DNA from: Calvatia gigantea
Lineage: Eukaryota; Basidiomycota; Agaricomycetes; Agaricales; Lycoperdaceae
Direction of reading: 5' to 3'
NCBI GenBank assembly: GCA_025093985.1
Contig: JACAAK010000008.1
Coordinates: 1,364,001-1,428,000 of the forward strand
Length of the DNA: 64,000 nt
Part shown: positions 34,321-46,067 of the stretch, piece by piece
Layout of the letters: the number at the start of each line of letters is the position of its first letter
How positions within the stretch are numbered: position 1 is the first letter of the stretch
Notes under the pieces: generated by a model
What the model saw: the letters and a program-made list of their open reading frames with translations, nothing else
What the model was told of the DNA's origin: nothing
The model's database searches: none
Position numbers and translations under genes: made by a program

Positions 34321-37300
34321 TCATTGGTATTTTCGTAACAGTTCTTGGGCATGTGGTAAGAGTTGTGCTTCGTTTTCCCAAGAGTTTTCTTCGTGGTTGT
34401 AACCTTTCCATTTGATATAGTATTCCCTTTGTTTATTCTTGGTTCTATAGTTCAAGATACCTTCGATTTCGTATTCTTCTTCTCCTTCTATTATGTCAGG
34501 GAGAGGTGGTTGTGGATTTGATCCATAGGTATGGTTTTCGGTGTATTCGGAGAGAAGGGTAGCGTGGAATACGTTGTGAATTTTCCATGTTTCAGGTAGT
34601 TTCAGTCGGTAGGAGAGTGGTGATAAGACTTCTTTGATGGTAAACGGTCCGAGGCGTTTTGGTGTGATCTTGTTTGATTTGAATGGGAGTTTCAGGTTTC
34701 TCCGTTCAAGCCACACTTTTTGTCCTAGGGTGAAGGGCTTGAATTTTGCTTTGATTCGTTGCTCCATGCGTTCCATAGCTAGTTTGTGGGCAGCAATTGC
34801 TTCTCTTCATGCATGGTCTAGGAGTTCTATTCGTTCTTCAGTAGTGGTGAAGTTTGATTCCTCTAGAATGGTGGGTATTCCATGGGGTTTTGTTCCGTAC
34901 ATGAGTTCAAAAGGGGTTTGTTTCCGGTCTGAGTGTGTTCATGAATTGTGGGAGAATTCGAGGATTGGGAGTGCTTTAGACCAGAAGGAGGGATTTCCTG
35001 TACAGTAGATAGATAGGTACGCTGCAATTTCCTGATTGAATCGTTCTGTTGTTCCATCCGATTGAGGATGGTAGGCTGATGAGAATGATTGGGTGATTCC
35101 AAGTCGTTTCATGAGAGCTTGACTGGAGTTTGCTCAGAATCTGGGGTCACGGTCGGAGATTATCTTGTCCGGTAGTCCGAATCTGGTGTAGACCTTGTCT
35201 ATAATTATATCGGCAATTCCTTTGGCGGTGACTTCCTTTGTACAAGGAGTGAGAATTACCCCCTTCGTAAGTCCATGGTCCACTATGGACAGAATTGAGT
35301 CGAATCCGTGGGATTTCGGCAAATCGGTCAGCAGATCCATAGCGATATGGGCAAATGGTCTAGTAGATTTCGGCGGTGGTATCGGTTGCAACGAAGGGTG
35401 GGAAGGATTTCGGTTAATTTTGAATTGTTGGCATTCACTGCATCCTTTAACGTAATTTCGTACGAAGGTACTCATTCCTGGCCAATATACTTCAGCTTTG
35501 GCGAGGCGATAAGTTTCTTGTTCTCCAGGGTGTCCGACCGAAGGGTGGTCGTGGTATCATTGGATGACACGTCGGCGGAGTTCTATGTCCTCTGGGATAA
35601 TGATCTTCCTTTCGAATGTCATAAGATCTCCATGTGGCTTGGGAATTATCCCGTACTTCAGATTTATCGCTCCTGGTGATTCTGATAGAAGTCATTTCAT
35701 GGCTTCCATGGTGCTTTCATCATATTTCGATGATTTTATGATGTCGTTCTGTAATTCCTGATCAACCACGGAAATGAATAGTTTGTTGGGTAATACAGTG
35801 ATTTCCCTGAGGAATACTTCCTCGGGTAAGACAATAACATTTTCGTTGTCATTGTCATCATCTGGGGTGTGATCTGGTCGACGTGAGAGGGCATCGGCGG
35901 CAGGTATTTTGGTTCCTGGGACGTGTTCAATTGCGAAGTCGAAGTGTGAGAGGAAACCAAGCCATCGAGCTTGTCTTCTGGAGATATTTTGGGGTTTTCT
36001 CCAAAAGGTGAGGTTCTTGTGATCAGTTCGTATAGTTACTCGATGTTGGGCTCCTTCTAGGTAATGTCGCCATTCTTCTAGTGCCGTGATTATGGCAAGG
36101 AGTTCCCTGTCATGTATTTCGTAGTTTCGTTGGGTAGGGTTGAATGCTTTGGATAGGAAAGCTACTGGATGGTAGTTTCCGTTCATGTCTTGCTGTGATA
36201 AGACTGCTCCTAAGGCGTATTTTGAGGCATCGGTTTCGATAAAGAAGGGTCTTGTTTGGTCCGGCATCAGCAAAACGGGTTTCTTCATGAATTCGGATTT
36301 TAGTTGGTTGAAGGCTTCATTTGCTTTGTGTTCCCATTCGAATTTCTTTGTTTTGGATAGAAGAGCATTAAGCGGTCGAGAGATGTCGGCATAGCGATGT
36401 ATGAATTTTCAGTAGAAGTTACAGAATCCCATGAATTTTCTGACATCGCGGGTAGTGCGGGGTAAGGGCCATTCTTCTATTCCACGGAGTTTGGTGTTGT
36501 CCATTTCGATCTTGTCGGGGGAGATTATCATGCCGAGATATTCTAGATGGGTTTTATCGAATTCGCATTTTTCTAGTTTCAGGTATAGATCGTTGTCTTT
36601 CAAGATCTGAAGTGCCTCCAAGGTAAGGCGATCCATTTCTTCCTGAGTTTTTGCGTAGATGAGGATGTTGTCCATATAGATTATAATTCCTCCTTTATCT
36701 AGCATTTTTGCGAATATGGTGTCCATCATCTTTTGGAAGGTGGCTGGGGAGTTGCACATTCCAAAAAACATGACGTTTGGCTCGTAAAGTCCGATTGGAG
36801 TTTTGAATGCGGCTTTCCATTGGTCTCCTTCTCGAATACGGATGTTGTTGTATCTGAGTCGGACGTCCATTTTAGTGAATAGTTTTGCTCCTTGAAGTTT
36901 GTCCATGATTGTCGTTATCATAGGAATAGGGTACGCATTCTTTTTGGTATGTTTATTTAGGTAACGGTAATCTTGGCATGGCCGAAGTTTCCCATCCTTC
37001 TTTCCTATGAAAAAGAAGGATGAGGCCATGGGAGATTCAGATTCTCGGATGTATCCTTTTCGGAGGTTTTCGTTTATGAATTTCTTGAGTTCTTCGGTTT
37101 CAAGGGGTGATAAGGGGTACGTTTTCCCTAGTTCTGGTTTGAAGGTATCCAAGAGTTCGATTTTATGGTCGTATGGCCTGGGAGGGGGAAATCGCTCAGA
37201 TTTCTTCGTGTCAAAGAGTGAAGCGAATTTCTTGTATTTCCTGGGTATCTTTGTATTGGTTTTTGGGGTTGATTTTTGTGCGAGACTTGTAGCTTGGGTG

Positions 37301-38055
37301 ATCTTCGTATTGATTTCGAGTTCGTGTGGAGTTTGAGTGATTTCGTAGAGTTCGTGTTCCAAATGGAATTCATCGAAATCAATGTTTTCCAAGTAGAGTT
37401 TGAGTTCATCGATGGAGAGTTCGGGTTCTTCCGAATGGATGATTGCTTCGAAGACTTTTACAGCTAGTGGGTCAAAGTCTTCGTCTAGGTAGGTGTAGCG
37501 TTCGGCATCATTCATTCCATAGATATCTAAGGCGATTTCATTGATAGTAGTAGGTCCGTTTGTGGATTTTACGATTAAGGGTATAATGTCATCATTGTTT
37601 CGCCATTTGAACTCTTGAGTAGTCCAATTTATGTCTGGGTTTGTTTGTTGTAGCCACGGGTATCCTAGGATTAGATCTTTGGATCCTATTCCTGAGACGT
37701 AGGCTTCGAATTGGCATTGTTTTCCATCAATTAAGGCGTTCAATTCTACGCTTTCATAGATTGATCCATTTTCGTTGGGAGTTCCGTCCACATTGGATAC
37801 TTTGATAGGATGTTTGATAGGGCGTGTTCGTAGTCTGTAGGTATTTGTAAAATTCGAGGAGATGAAGTTTCCTTGGGCTCCAGAGTCAATTAGGGCGGTG
37901 ACTGGGATATTTCGTAGATGGTTCTGATTGAGTTTGATAGGGAGAAAGATTGACGCTTTATTGTCCGAGGTAGGGAGTTTTATTAGATTGATTTGTGGGT
38001 CACCCAGCGATTCCTTTACAGAATTGGGTGATGCCTTTAAAAATCCCCGAAGGGC
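34321..38055 (-). pseudogene. Gypsy D pol: protease, RT, RNase H, integrase, chromodomain
   Basis: One reading frame carries, in order, protease (TALIDSGAQGNFIS, about 37880), RT (about 37100-36400; GKKDGKLRPCQDYR, MFFGMCNSPATFQ), RNase H (FFIETDASKYALGAVLSQQ, IRTDHKNL), integrase (zinc region HDHPSVGHPG, DRDPRF, AYHPQSDGTTERF) and a C-terminal chromodomain (EYEIEGILNYR..YYIKWKGYNHEENSW). Six TGA codons interrupt it at positions where relatives have Arg, for example HNS-stop-THS. The RT active site reads YMDN rather than YMDD. The frame differs from gag and is preceded by a TAA 41 nt after the gag stop. The copy is dead despite its youth. Confidence 0.88.
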
Positions 38056-38096
38056 TTAAGTGTTGGGTCAGAGATATATGCTTCTCTGAATTCCAT

Positions 38097-40112
38097 TCAT
38101 TCGTCCGTTGGAAGTTCTCTGATCATTGCTTGGATATTGAGTGCAGAGATTTTTTGGGTTTGATTTGGGGCGGCACCGGAATAATTCCTGGAAGCTTGGG
38201 GTCGTGAGGGTTGTGCATAACGGGGTGGTTGCATGAATCTTCTTTGTGTTGGGTTGGGTCGTCTAGGAGGTGGTTTTTCCTTGGACAAGTTTGGGTCAGG
38301 ATTTGGACAGTTGCTGATAAGGTGTCCAAATTTTCCGCAACCTATGCATTTCCCAGCTTTGTAGCGAGCGACTTGCTCAGCAGTGAATACAGCGTTTAGT
38401 TGTAATTTGGGGTCGTCCATGTCGTAGTCTTCATGAGTGTAGTCTTGCTCTGGGGGATACTGTTCTTCGTCTTCATAAGGTGGTTCGTAGGGGTCCTGAG
38501 GTTCTGCCTGTATTTCATGTATGGTTCGTGCAGGTTGGCGATTTGGTTGAAAATGAGTGTGGTAGGTTGGTTGGAAACGGGGTGGTTGGTAGGGAGTTGG
38601 GTTTCGAGAGAAGTTTCTAGGCCACATTGCGTCGGCTTGACGATTGACTGAGTCTCGTCGTACTGCATCGGTATACCATTCAGCAATGGTTTCGGGTGGT
38701 CCTTCTTTTCTAGTCCATACTTCTCTTGCGAGATTAGGATTGAGTCCTCGTTTATATTGTTCAATTAATGCTTCATTGTCTTGAATTCCTCCAATAGATG
38801 CAAGGCGTTGGAAATCAAGATTGAAGTCTGCTGCTGAGGACTTATTTTGCTTCAATTCATACCATTGTCTTCGCGCCGTGATTTGTTCATCTACTGGAGT
38901 GAAGTGTTTCAAGATTTCGATTTCGAACTCTTCGAAGGTAGAGTATCTCCAAGGGATGGGTTTTCCACGGGCATCGGTAATTCGGCTTTTGTAATATTGT
39001 TCAGACCAGGATCCGGCTTTCCCTTCGACCATAAGGCCAAGGACGAATCTGATCTGTTGCTGGTCATCCGTAAATGCTCTAGGGTTCATTTCGAGATAGT
39101 TTTTGACTAGCATCCACCAAGTTTTAAATCGGGGGTTTGTTCCGTCGAAGTTCGGGGGCTTTTGTCCGATTTCTTTTGAATTTCCATTGTTTCCTACAAA
39201 TTGAATGGCTGGAGTACGATGTCTTCGTCGACCTCCTCCTTCTCTTCCAATGGAGAAAGAGGACGGAGTGGATGAACCATGGCTGGAGTTTCGTGATGAG
39301 GGAGGGGAGGGAGAGGGCGCTCTTCCTTGTCAACCTCTGCGGGGAGGATCTTCTCCCAGTGTTCTTCGTTGTCCAATTCCGAAGATGGGGGTTGTAGTTC
39401 CTGATCGTGGTGGTGGTTGGTCGGTTGGTTCATTATTTGTTTCAGTTTGCGTTTGAGTGGAAGTAGCCATGCCTTCGATTTCTGGATGAATTGGTTCTTG
39501 TGATTCAAAGCCCGGGATATCTGGGTATTCGAGGGTGTCTGGAGTGTATATAAGATGGGTTCCTTCTCGATTGAGGATGTCTTGGAAGTCAAATGGATGT
39601 TCGGGCAGCTGATGGAACGTCTCGTTGTCTTCGTCATCTTCAAGGACGGATGGTAAGATGTGGGGGTTTTCGATTCCGAATTGGGAAGGGGATACGGCTC
39701 TGGACGGTGTCTGTGGCAGTGACTCTTGAGGTGGACCTTGCTTGGGCGAATCGGGTTGAAAATAGTCGAATTTGCCACTTTGTGTTGGCTTCGATGGTTC
39801 AGGCTCAGTGGATTTTCTAGTAGGTGCTGGTAATTCTTGTAGTAGTTTCGGTTTTTGTGATCTAGTGCGTGGGGTATGATAAATCCTTTCTAAGAATGGT
39901 GCAGAAGGTCCTTCTGGTTGATGAGTTTGTTTAGGTGGGGGAGTAGTGGGAGACTCGAATGAGTGTTGGGTTGGTGTATGGAATGATCGTTCTGGAGATG
40001 AGGAAGGAGGGTGTAAGAGACGTTTCCCTTTTCGCGATGTGGTGAAGAAAGACAGATAGTGGTAGCCAGGCCCGCTCTTCTCAATGCTACTTGGCGGAGG
40101 ACAGATAAACAA
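38097..40112 (-). pseudogene. Gypsy D gag with one in-frame TGA
   Basis: A long Pro/Ser/Gln-rich N-terminal region is followed by a capsid domain (NNGNSKEIGQKPPNFDGTNPRFKTWW, then the segment around FNLDFQRLASIGGI) and one CCHC knuckle (CIGCGKFGHLISNC at about 38345). A single TGA at 39330-39332 splits the frame and is explained by CGA to TGA. The true start is unclear: the frame is open from a TAA near 40140 and its first residues are not an ATG. Confidence 0.82.
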
Positions 40113-40260
40113 ATCAGTGGACCCGAAGTTCCACTCTTCTTAACCCTATTACCGGGAAGGCTTCTCAACGTCAACTGGACGGAGGGATAGTCGGCAGAAG
40201 CTGGCCGTAAGAGACTGGAGTCGTATAGAAACGAGAGAAAGGAGGTGGAGGTTATTCTTA

Positions 40261-40888
40261 TGTTACGTGCATTACCTTACTTCACAACCGGGCCCGGATC
40301 GTCTCCACTCAGGGAGAGGTTCAACGCTATAGCCCAGGAGTATTCAACAAGTCTCAATGACTTCTGTACAGGCTTTGGATCGCTCCCTCGAGTAGAAGCT
40401 CACGCTTGCCTGAGAAGTCCGAGTTAAATGTCACTGCAGTCCCCAAGGTTGTTAGCCTTGTAGCAGACAAGCGAAGATAAGGAAGCTTGTTACTAGAATA
40501 ACCTGAAGTAATACAAAGTACTACTTAAGGTTTATATACTAGCTACGAATAGGAGATGAGAGATTATGTAGTAAGTAGATATGAGTCAATGAGAACTACT
40601 ACGGGTTAATTGGTAATCTAAGGAATCATAGGGATAGGTGAGATGAATACAGAAGAATGAGTATGAGTCATAAGAAGATAGAGTCAGGTAAGGAGAAGTA
40701 CGATGATGGGAAAAGATGAAGGTGAAACAGGAACATGACTCAGAATGAATCATAAGAAGCAAAGGTAGAAGTACATGTGATAAATAAATAAAGAACGGAC
40801 CGGGGTATACAAGGGAAAGAATGGAAAGTCTGTACAGAAGGTTAATACGTTAGTTCGGAGAGTCCGGGGATGTGGTAAGTTCGTAACA
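40261..40888 (-). repeat. 5' LTR of Gypsy D
   Basis: 628 bp, upstream LTR relative to gag. The internal region begins TAAGAATAACC on the minus strand. I see no clear tRNA match there, so self-priming as in some chromoviruses is possible. Confidence 0.93.
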
Positions 40889-42792
40889 CAGACCTCCTAG
40901 AGAAAATTCAAAACTGAACCCAATGAGAGACAATGGTCCTGACCAAACTGAAAAAACAGGACTCCTAACTCATTGAACACAATAAAGTAGTCTACAGACA
41001 GAACAGCACATATGTTCCACCTGACCCAAAGCTATGAGAAGAAATCCTAACACAGTATCATGATATCCCAGATGCAGGGCACCCAGGCCAACACAGGATG
41101 ATGGAACTAATTAGCCATGATTACTGGTGGCCAACAATGCGAAAGGACATAAAAAAATACATCCGAGGATGCCAAGCCTGCCAGAGAAATAAGACAAGGA
41201 CAACACTGCTCAAATCGCCACTGCATCCCCTCCCAGTCCTGAATGGACCTTGGGAAGAAATTAGCATTGATATGATCAGGCCACTACCAGAGTCAGCAGG
41301 AAAGGATGCAATACTGGTCATCATAGATCGTTTTATGAAAATGATATGACTCACAGCGACTACCACAGACATTTCATCCAAAGATATTGTGAAGATATAT
41401 CAAGATGAAATATGGAAGCTACATGGACTACCGAGAAAAGTACTTAGTGACCGAGGACCCCAGCTCACATCAGAATTCACCAAAGAACTATTCAAAGGAC
41501 TCAGCATAGAACGGAACCTATCAACAGCATACCACCCACAAACCAACGGACAAACAGAATGCATCAACAGAAAAGTAGAAATATACATCTGCTTATACTG
41601 CAATTACAACCAAGACTGTTGAGATGAGTACACCACAGTAGCTATGCTAGTGGTGGAGGGGAGTTGTACTCACTGGGTTTGTTGAGATGTGTGTTGTAGA
41701 TGGTTGCTAGAGGATATCTTAGAGGAATGATGGGCAGTGGAAAGACTTAATTGTCTAAAGAATGTACGCATATTACATAGAGCTTATATATCTAATGTCT
41801 CTGGTCTGTGTGCCATTCTACCTAATACAGGTGAGATCTTATCTGCCAGTAGCATATACAGAGCATACTGCGTATATGGTTCTATTTAATAGACTATAGC
41901 CAGCAACCTAGAGTGTGGTCTAGTACATTGTTCGTTATCTCTCTTCAAGAGTGAAGTACTCAAGAAGTACTCAAGAATCTGTTTCAGCTATAAATAGACT
42001 GAACCAACGTAGTGGTATGGATCGAGATTCAACAAAGATGACTGGGCAGAATGGCTCTCCATTGCAGAATTCCAATATAACAACAAACAACATAGAGGAA
42101 CACAAGCAATGCCGTTCTTTCTAAACTACGAAAGAAACCCATGGAAAGGAAAAAACAAATCAACAACAAACAATCCGGTGGCCACAGATTTCCTGAAAGG
42201 ACTTCAAGCTGCCCAAGACAACACCTCATCAGCACTACACACATACCAAGAAAAGATGAAACAGCAATATAACCGAAACAAGACCCATGCCAAAACATAC
42301 CAAATAGGTGATGTGGTATGGCTGGAAAACACAAACATCCATACCAATCAGACATCAAAGAAGCTAGGCCAAAAATAGTATGGACCTTTCCTCATTAAGG
42401 AAAAGATAGGAGAAGTGGCATACCGGCTAATGCTACCAGATGGATGGGCCATCCATGATGTGTTCAATGAACAACTCCTGACACCAGCACACCATGCCAA
42501 GTTCCCAAGTCAAGAAAAGACACTGGCACCCACCCCAGTGATCATCAATAATGAAGAAGAGTATGAAGTAGAAGAAATCCACAGACAAAGAAAATGTAGA
42601 AGGGGATATTAATTTCTAGTCCACTGGAAGGGGTATAGCAACAAAGAAGATACGTGGATAGTGGAGTCCAATTTGGAGAATGTAAAAGATGCCATACAAG
42701 ACTACCTAAAAAGGCATCCGGAGGATACCCATAAAAGAGGGGGCAGAAAACACAAAAAAGCATTGAACAAGCAACCTGGACAAAGAAACTAA
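40889..42792 (+). pseudogene. Gypsy C2 integrase and chromodomain (continuation after D)
   Basis: The frame resumes from the D insertion (FIQSD before, DLLEKIQ after) through a zinc-binding module (GHPGQHRMMEL, CQACQRNK). The catalytic core follows (EISIDMIRPL, VLSDRGPQLTSEF, STAYHPQTNGQTECINRKVE), then the C-terminal region and a chromodomain (EEYEVEEIHRQRK, VHWKGYSNKEDTW). It is cut by a solo LTR at 41617-42034 and by several stops (TGA at 41347, TAG at 42376, TAA at 42610). Not functional. Confidence 0.85.
41617..42034 (-). repeat. Solo LTR of the Copia-B family
   Basis: 418 bp from TGTTGAGATGAGTAC to GAGATTCAACA, inside C2 integrase. Flanks are AAGAC (41612-41616) and AAGAT (42035-42039), a 5-bp duplication with one transition. 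It matches the B LTR at 53212-53488 plus 60151-60289. Confidence 0.88.
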
Positions 42793-42798
42793 ACAAAT

Positions 42799-43788
42799 AT
42801 GCCTGCCTCCCAACCCAACCGCATCGCTATTGACTCCCTCGTACACCCCACCCCTACCAGAATCTCATTCCTGCCATTCCCAGAACCAGGCAGCAGCAGA
42901 GCACTGGCTCCCCAGGGAACTCACTTTAACCTCGCTAAAACACCATCCCCAGCACAAGGCCTCCTCGAAGCTCTACTCAAGGACATTGACAAGGCAACCA
43001 ACAGCGAAATCGAAAACATCACCACCCAGAACAAACGACTAGTGGTGAACTGACACATTACCCTTGCCACCACCTGCATCACCTTTGCCAACATGTACAC
43101 CAGATTTACCAATGCATCCTCCTCCACCAACCAACACATTCCCGCCATCTTCCAAGTATTAGACCAATCCACCCTCACCCCTAACGAACAAGATCATGTC
43201 CAAGGACTCCAAAGCCAAATTGACCTGGGCCTTGAGGTCTTCAACCACCTCAATATCACTAACATATTCCTCGAGCTCGCCGACATAGCTATGAAGTTAC
43301 TCGGGAGAGACAAGTCAAATGAAGACCCCGACATCAACACCCTAGTCAACAGGATTCATGTCACTCTCTCCGAATTACATAATATAGTCAACCCCACACC
43401 ACCAACCTACACTGACACGCCCATGGATGAAGAAACTACTGTCTCTATGAAAGAGGAAGTCAATGTCCTCTGTTGCTTCATAAAAACCATCACACCACCA
43501 CAGCTTGTATTGGTTTTTCTCCTGTCCACAAGATTCCACACTGTGCTGCCAGGACAAGAAAAGGACTGACACTATTGGAACTCAATAGTCAAGAACTACT
43601 GGGACAGCTCTACCACCACCAATTTCCCATACAACAGCATCCCAGTCCCTATCCAACAAGATGGACAAAGCCACTCACCTGTCTTCTTAGCATGATCCAA
43701 TGATGGAAAATTCCTCATCGCTGCCACCAAGAAAACACTCACAGCTACCATGGTAAATGGAGACTTTGATGAGCTTCCTAAGGCATGA
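42799..43788 (+). pseudogene. Third ORF of Gypsy C2, downstream of pol
   Basis: Six bases after the pol stop an ATG opens a frame of 330 codons (MPASQPNRIAIDSLV..) that ends GDFDELPKA-stop just before the polypurine tract and 3' LTR. Three in-frame TGA codons (43051, 43567, 43693) fit CGA-to-TGA decay. The same ending (GDFDKLPEA-stop) is preserved in the C1 remnant at 60290-60325, arguing that it is coding. No zinc knuckle, transmembrane segment or known domain is visible. The middle is helical in appearance (GLQSQIDLGLEVFNHL). Function unknown. Confidence 0.6.
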
Positions 43789-43806
43789 AGCTTAACTGGG
43801 GGGTAT

Positions 43807-44112
43807 TGTTGTGAACTTTCGCCTATTCATGTCCATCCCATGTTCATCTTCATTGTGATATATCCGATATCCATTTTATCTATTCCAGTACCAGTGATCT
43901 CTGAGCATTGACTCATAGAACTACTACGCCATTATTGTCAGACATTTCATGTAGTTACCTCCATCTGTTCAACCAGATGTCTACTGTATTTAAGCATACA
44001 TACATACTCCTGTATTCGGTACGCTTAACCACCTAGTTCTCTCCTCCCTTACTCGCCCTCAAGTCTTAGCCTAAGTTGCAACCTGAGGTTCACTCAGACC
44101 AAGGTCATAACA
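43807..44112 (+). repeat. 3' LTR of Gypsy C2
   Basis: 306 bp, preceded by a polypurine-type run (AACTGGGGGGTAT). It abuts Copia-B gag at 44113 without a target-site duplication matching the 5' LTR flank. Confidence 0.9.
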
Positions 44113-45510
44113 CCTGCTCCAAGGCAGACAGACCCTGTATCTGGATTGTCCCATCCCATCCATTGACAGGACTGTACATCTTTATCAGTATCCTCAAAAG
44201 AGAAATAGTCAGATGAAGTTACTGACCCATACTCTCCATCAGATCCATAGTTGCTGTCCAAGTCACTGTTCTCGAGGACAGACTCCAAGACTGACTCTAA
44301 AACCTTTGGTGCTTGCTTCTTCTTGAGCAGCTTAGGTTTCTTGATAATTGCCAGCCTACTATATTCTGGTGCTGGCCATGCAATTGCATCTTCCTCCCTT
44401 GTGACCATTGAAGGAGCACTCATTGGTGCATCAACTTCTATCTGGTCAAAATGCTTCTACATTTCCTCCAATGCATTCCATTTCTTCAGTGTGGTGACCT
44501 TAGCTTTCACTGAAGGTCTGCAATGGTACTTGGGCTTGGGCACAGTGATGTGTGACATGAGCAGAGTGACATTACTGCCTGTGGCTACAAATCTGGAAGA
44601 AGCAGGAGATGTCTTGGCTTGACACACTTCCTCTACAAGGGTACGAGTGGTTTGCTGTAGCTAATCTCTCGCCTGTGAAGCAAAGTCCATGTTCTGGATG
44701 TAACTGGAGGTGGCAGCATTAGCCTGCACATCCTCCTTTTCCTTTCTCTTTCCCTTGCCACAAGGGCACCATCTGTACTTCTTGTCCTCACCATCACCAC
44801 CAGAGGGCTTTTGCTGCTGCTGCTGCTGCTGAGGCTGCTGCTAGGGCTTTTTAGACCCCGAAGGCTGCTGCTGACCTTGCAGCCGCTGCCCACCTTACTG
44901 CTGTCCCCACTACTACTGCTACCTACCTCCTTGATGTGGAGTAAAGCATATGCGTTGCACATGGGTGGTCTAGTTAGATGCATAAGCAGCAAGAATGCCA
45001 CTTCAGGCCTTGTCCCACATCAGCTCATAGAGCAACATGTTTGAAGTGAGGAGCATTTGAGCTACATGGCTCAAAGACAGATGGAGGGAGTGGAGAAGGA
45101 TCATCATTTCAATCTCTGGGACAATGCCACTATCTATGGTGTCAAGCTGCCTGAAAATCTGCTGGAGCTTGCTCATCTTGAGCGAGGGGTCACCACCGAG
45201 TGGGATTTCAAATGTGATTGCATGGATGAATTTGTTGTACACCTGTGCAGGCCCAGGTAAGCCATAAGAACTGGCCAGCTGTAACCAGAGCACATGAGCA
45301 TTGCAAGCAGAGTGCTTTAGCATGCTGTTGGGAAGAGTTGACTCAATCAACCCAAGTGCATGCATCTGGAAGTTGTTAGCCATACCAACACTGCAGCATT
45401 CATCCATGGTCATCAGAATTGGAGATCCCAGATGCAACAGACAGGCTAGTGAAGTGGAGGTTGCTGCAACTGCAGGGTAATTAGCATTGTACAATTGCCT
45501 ATACTGTAGT

Positions 45511-46055
45511 TGTTGAATCTCGCCCTGTACCACTATGTTGGTTCAGTCTATTTATAGCTGAAACAGGGTTCGAGTATTTCACCTTCAGAGGGTTGATAAT
45601 AACAGACCATCACGGACTACGTACGCAGTAGTTGTACTGTCCTTCTGGTAGTCGGTTATATCCTCCACATGGAACCTTCTAGTACATACATCATACACAG
45701 TATACTCCAATTATGCTACTGGTAGTTAGACCTCACCCATATAAGGGTTTAGAGTGCACAGACCAGGGATATTAGTATATATACCCTTATGTAGCATTGT
45801 AGTATGTATGTCTTTTGGCTATGCCCTTTGGCGTAAGACACTATGTCTTCTATCCTCTATGCTAGCTTCTTTAAGCATCGCTTCCCCTCTCCTCAAGACT
45901 CTCTAAGTATGCTGGTATAAGCAGGACTATGTCCGCTATCATGCATCTCTCCTACTGGACCGTCTCCCAGATGAATACGACTACCCTCCACTGCTGATAC
46001 CTACACGCTTAAGTAGTGTGAACTTATATTGGGATGTCTACTCATTCTCTCAACA
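45511..46055 (+). repeat. 5' LTR of element A1
   Basis: 545 bp. A TATA-like CTATTTATAG sits about 45 bp from its left end and is shared with the B LTR. Differences from the partner LTR are mostly at CpG-derived positions. Confidence 0.9.
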
Positions 46056-46067
46056 GGTTATGGGCCC
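46056..46067 (+). promoter_or_regulatory. Primer-binding site of element A1 (initiator tRNA-Met half)
   Basis: GGTTATGGGCCC lies directly after the LTR and is complementary to the anticodon arm of eukaryotic initiator tRNA-Met (GGGCCCAUAACC). This is the internal half-tRNA priming known from Copia of Drosophila. The same site follows the B LTR at 53200-53211 and, with one change, the A2 LTR at 59589-59600. Confidence 0.8.

Larger units (their letters stand above)
30133..40888 (-). mobile_element. Young Ty3/Gypsy chromovirus D (10.8 kb) with a third ORF
   Basis: Two 628-bp LTRs (30133-30760 and 40261-40888) with TGTTACG..TAACA ends are flanked by CAGAC (30128-30132 and 40889-40893), interrupting C2 pol. 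Reading leftwards on the minus strand are gag, pol (protease, RT, RNase H, integrase, chromodomain) and an extra ORF before the 3' LTR. The LTRs differ at only seven bases, all inside five CpG sites, so the insertion is recent. A Tc1 element (31148-32752) inserted later. Confidence 0.93.
25673..44112 (+). mobile_element. Ty3/Gypsy chromovirus C2 (recombinant, decayed)
   Basis: LTRs at 25673-25981 and 43807-44112 enclose gag, protease, a deleted RT, RNase H, integrase with chromodomain and a terminal ORF, all on the plus strand with stop codons. Its left flank (CTGAT) and right flank (CCTGC) differ, and the left flank is C1 gag while the right flank is Copia-B gag. The two ends therefore seem to come from two different insertions joined by recombination. 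It is interrupted by element D (30133-40888), two solo LTRs and a fragment of element A. Confidence 0.82.

Noticed and set aside
34321..38055. TGA read as tryptophan (or programmed stop readthrough) in Gypsy D, because every stop in pol and gag is TGA.
   Set aside because: Relatives have Arg at the clearly alignable sites (for example HNxTHS, DHAxREA, NFYxKF). CGA to TGA by CpG decay explains them, many TGG codons remain, and element C also shows TAG and TAA stops.
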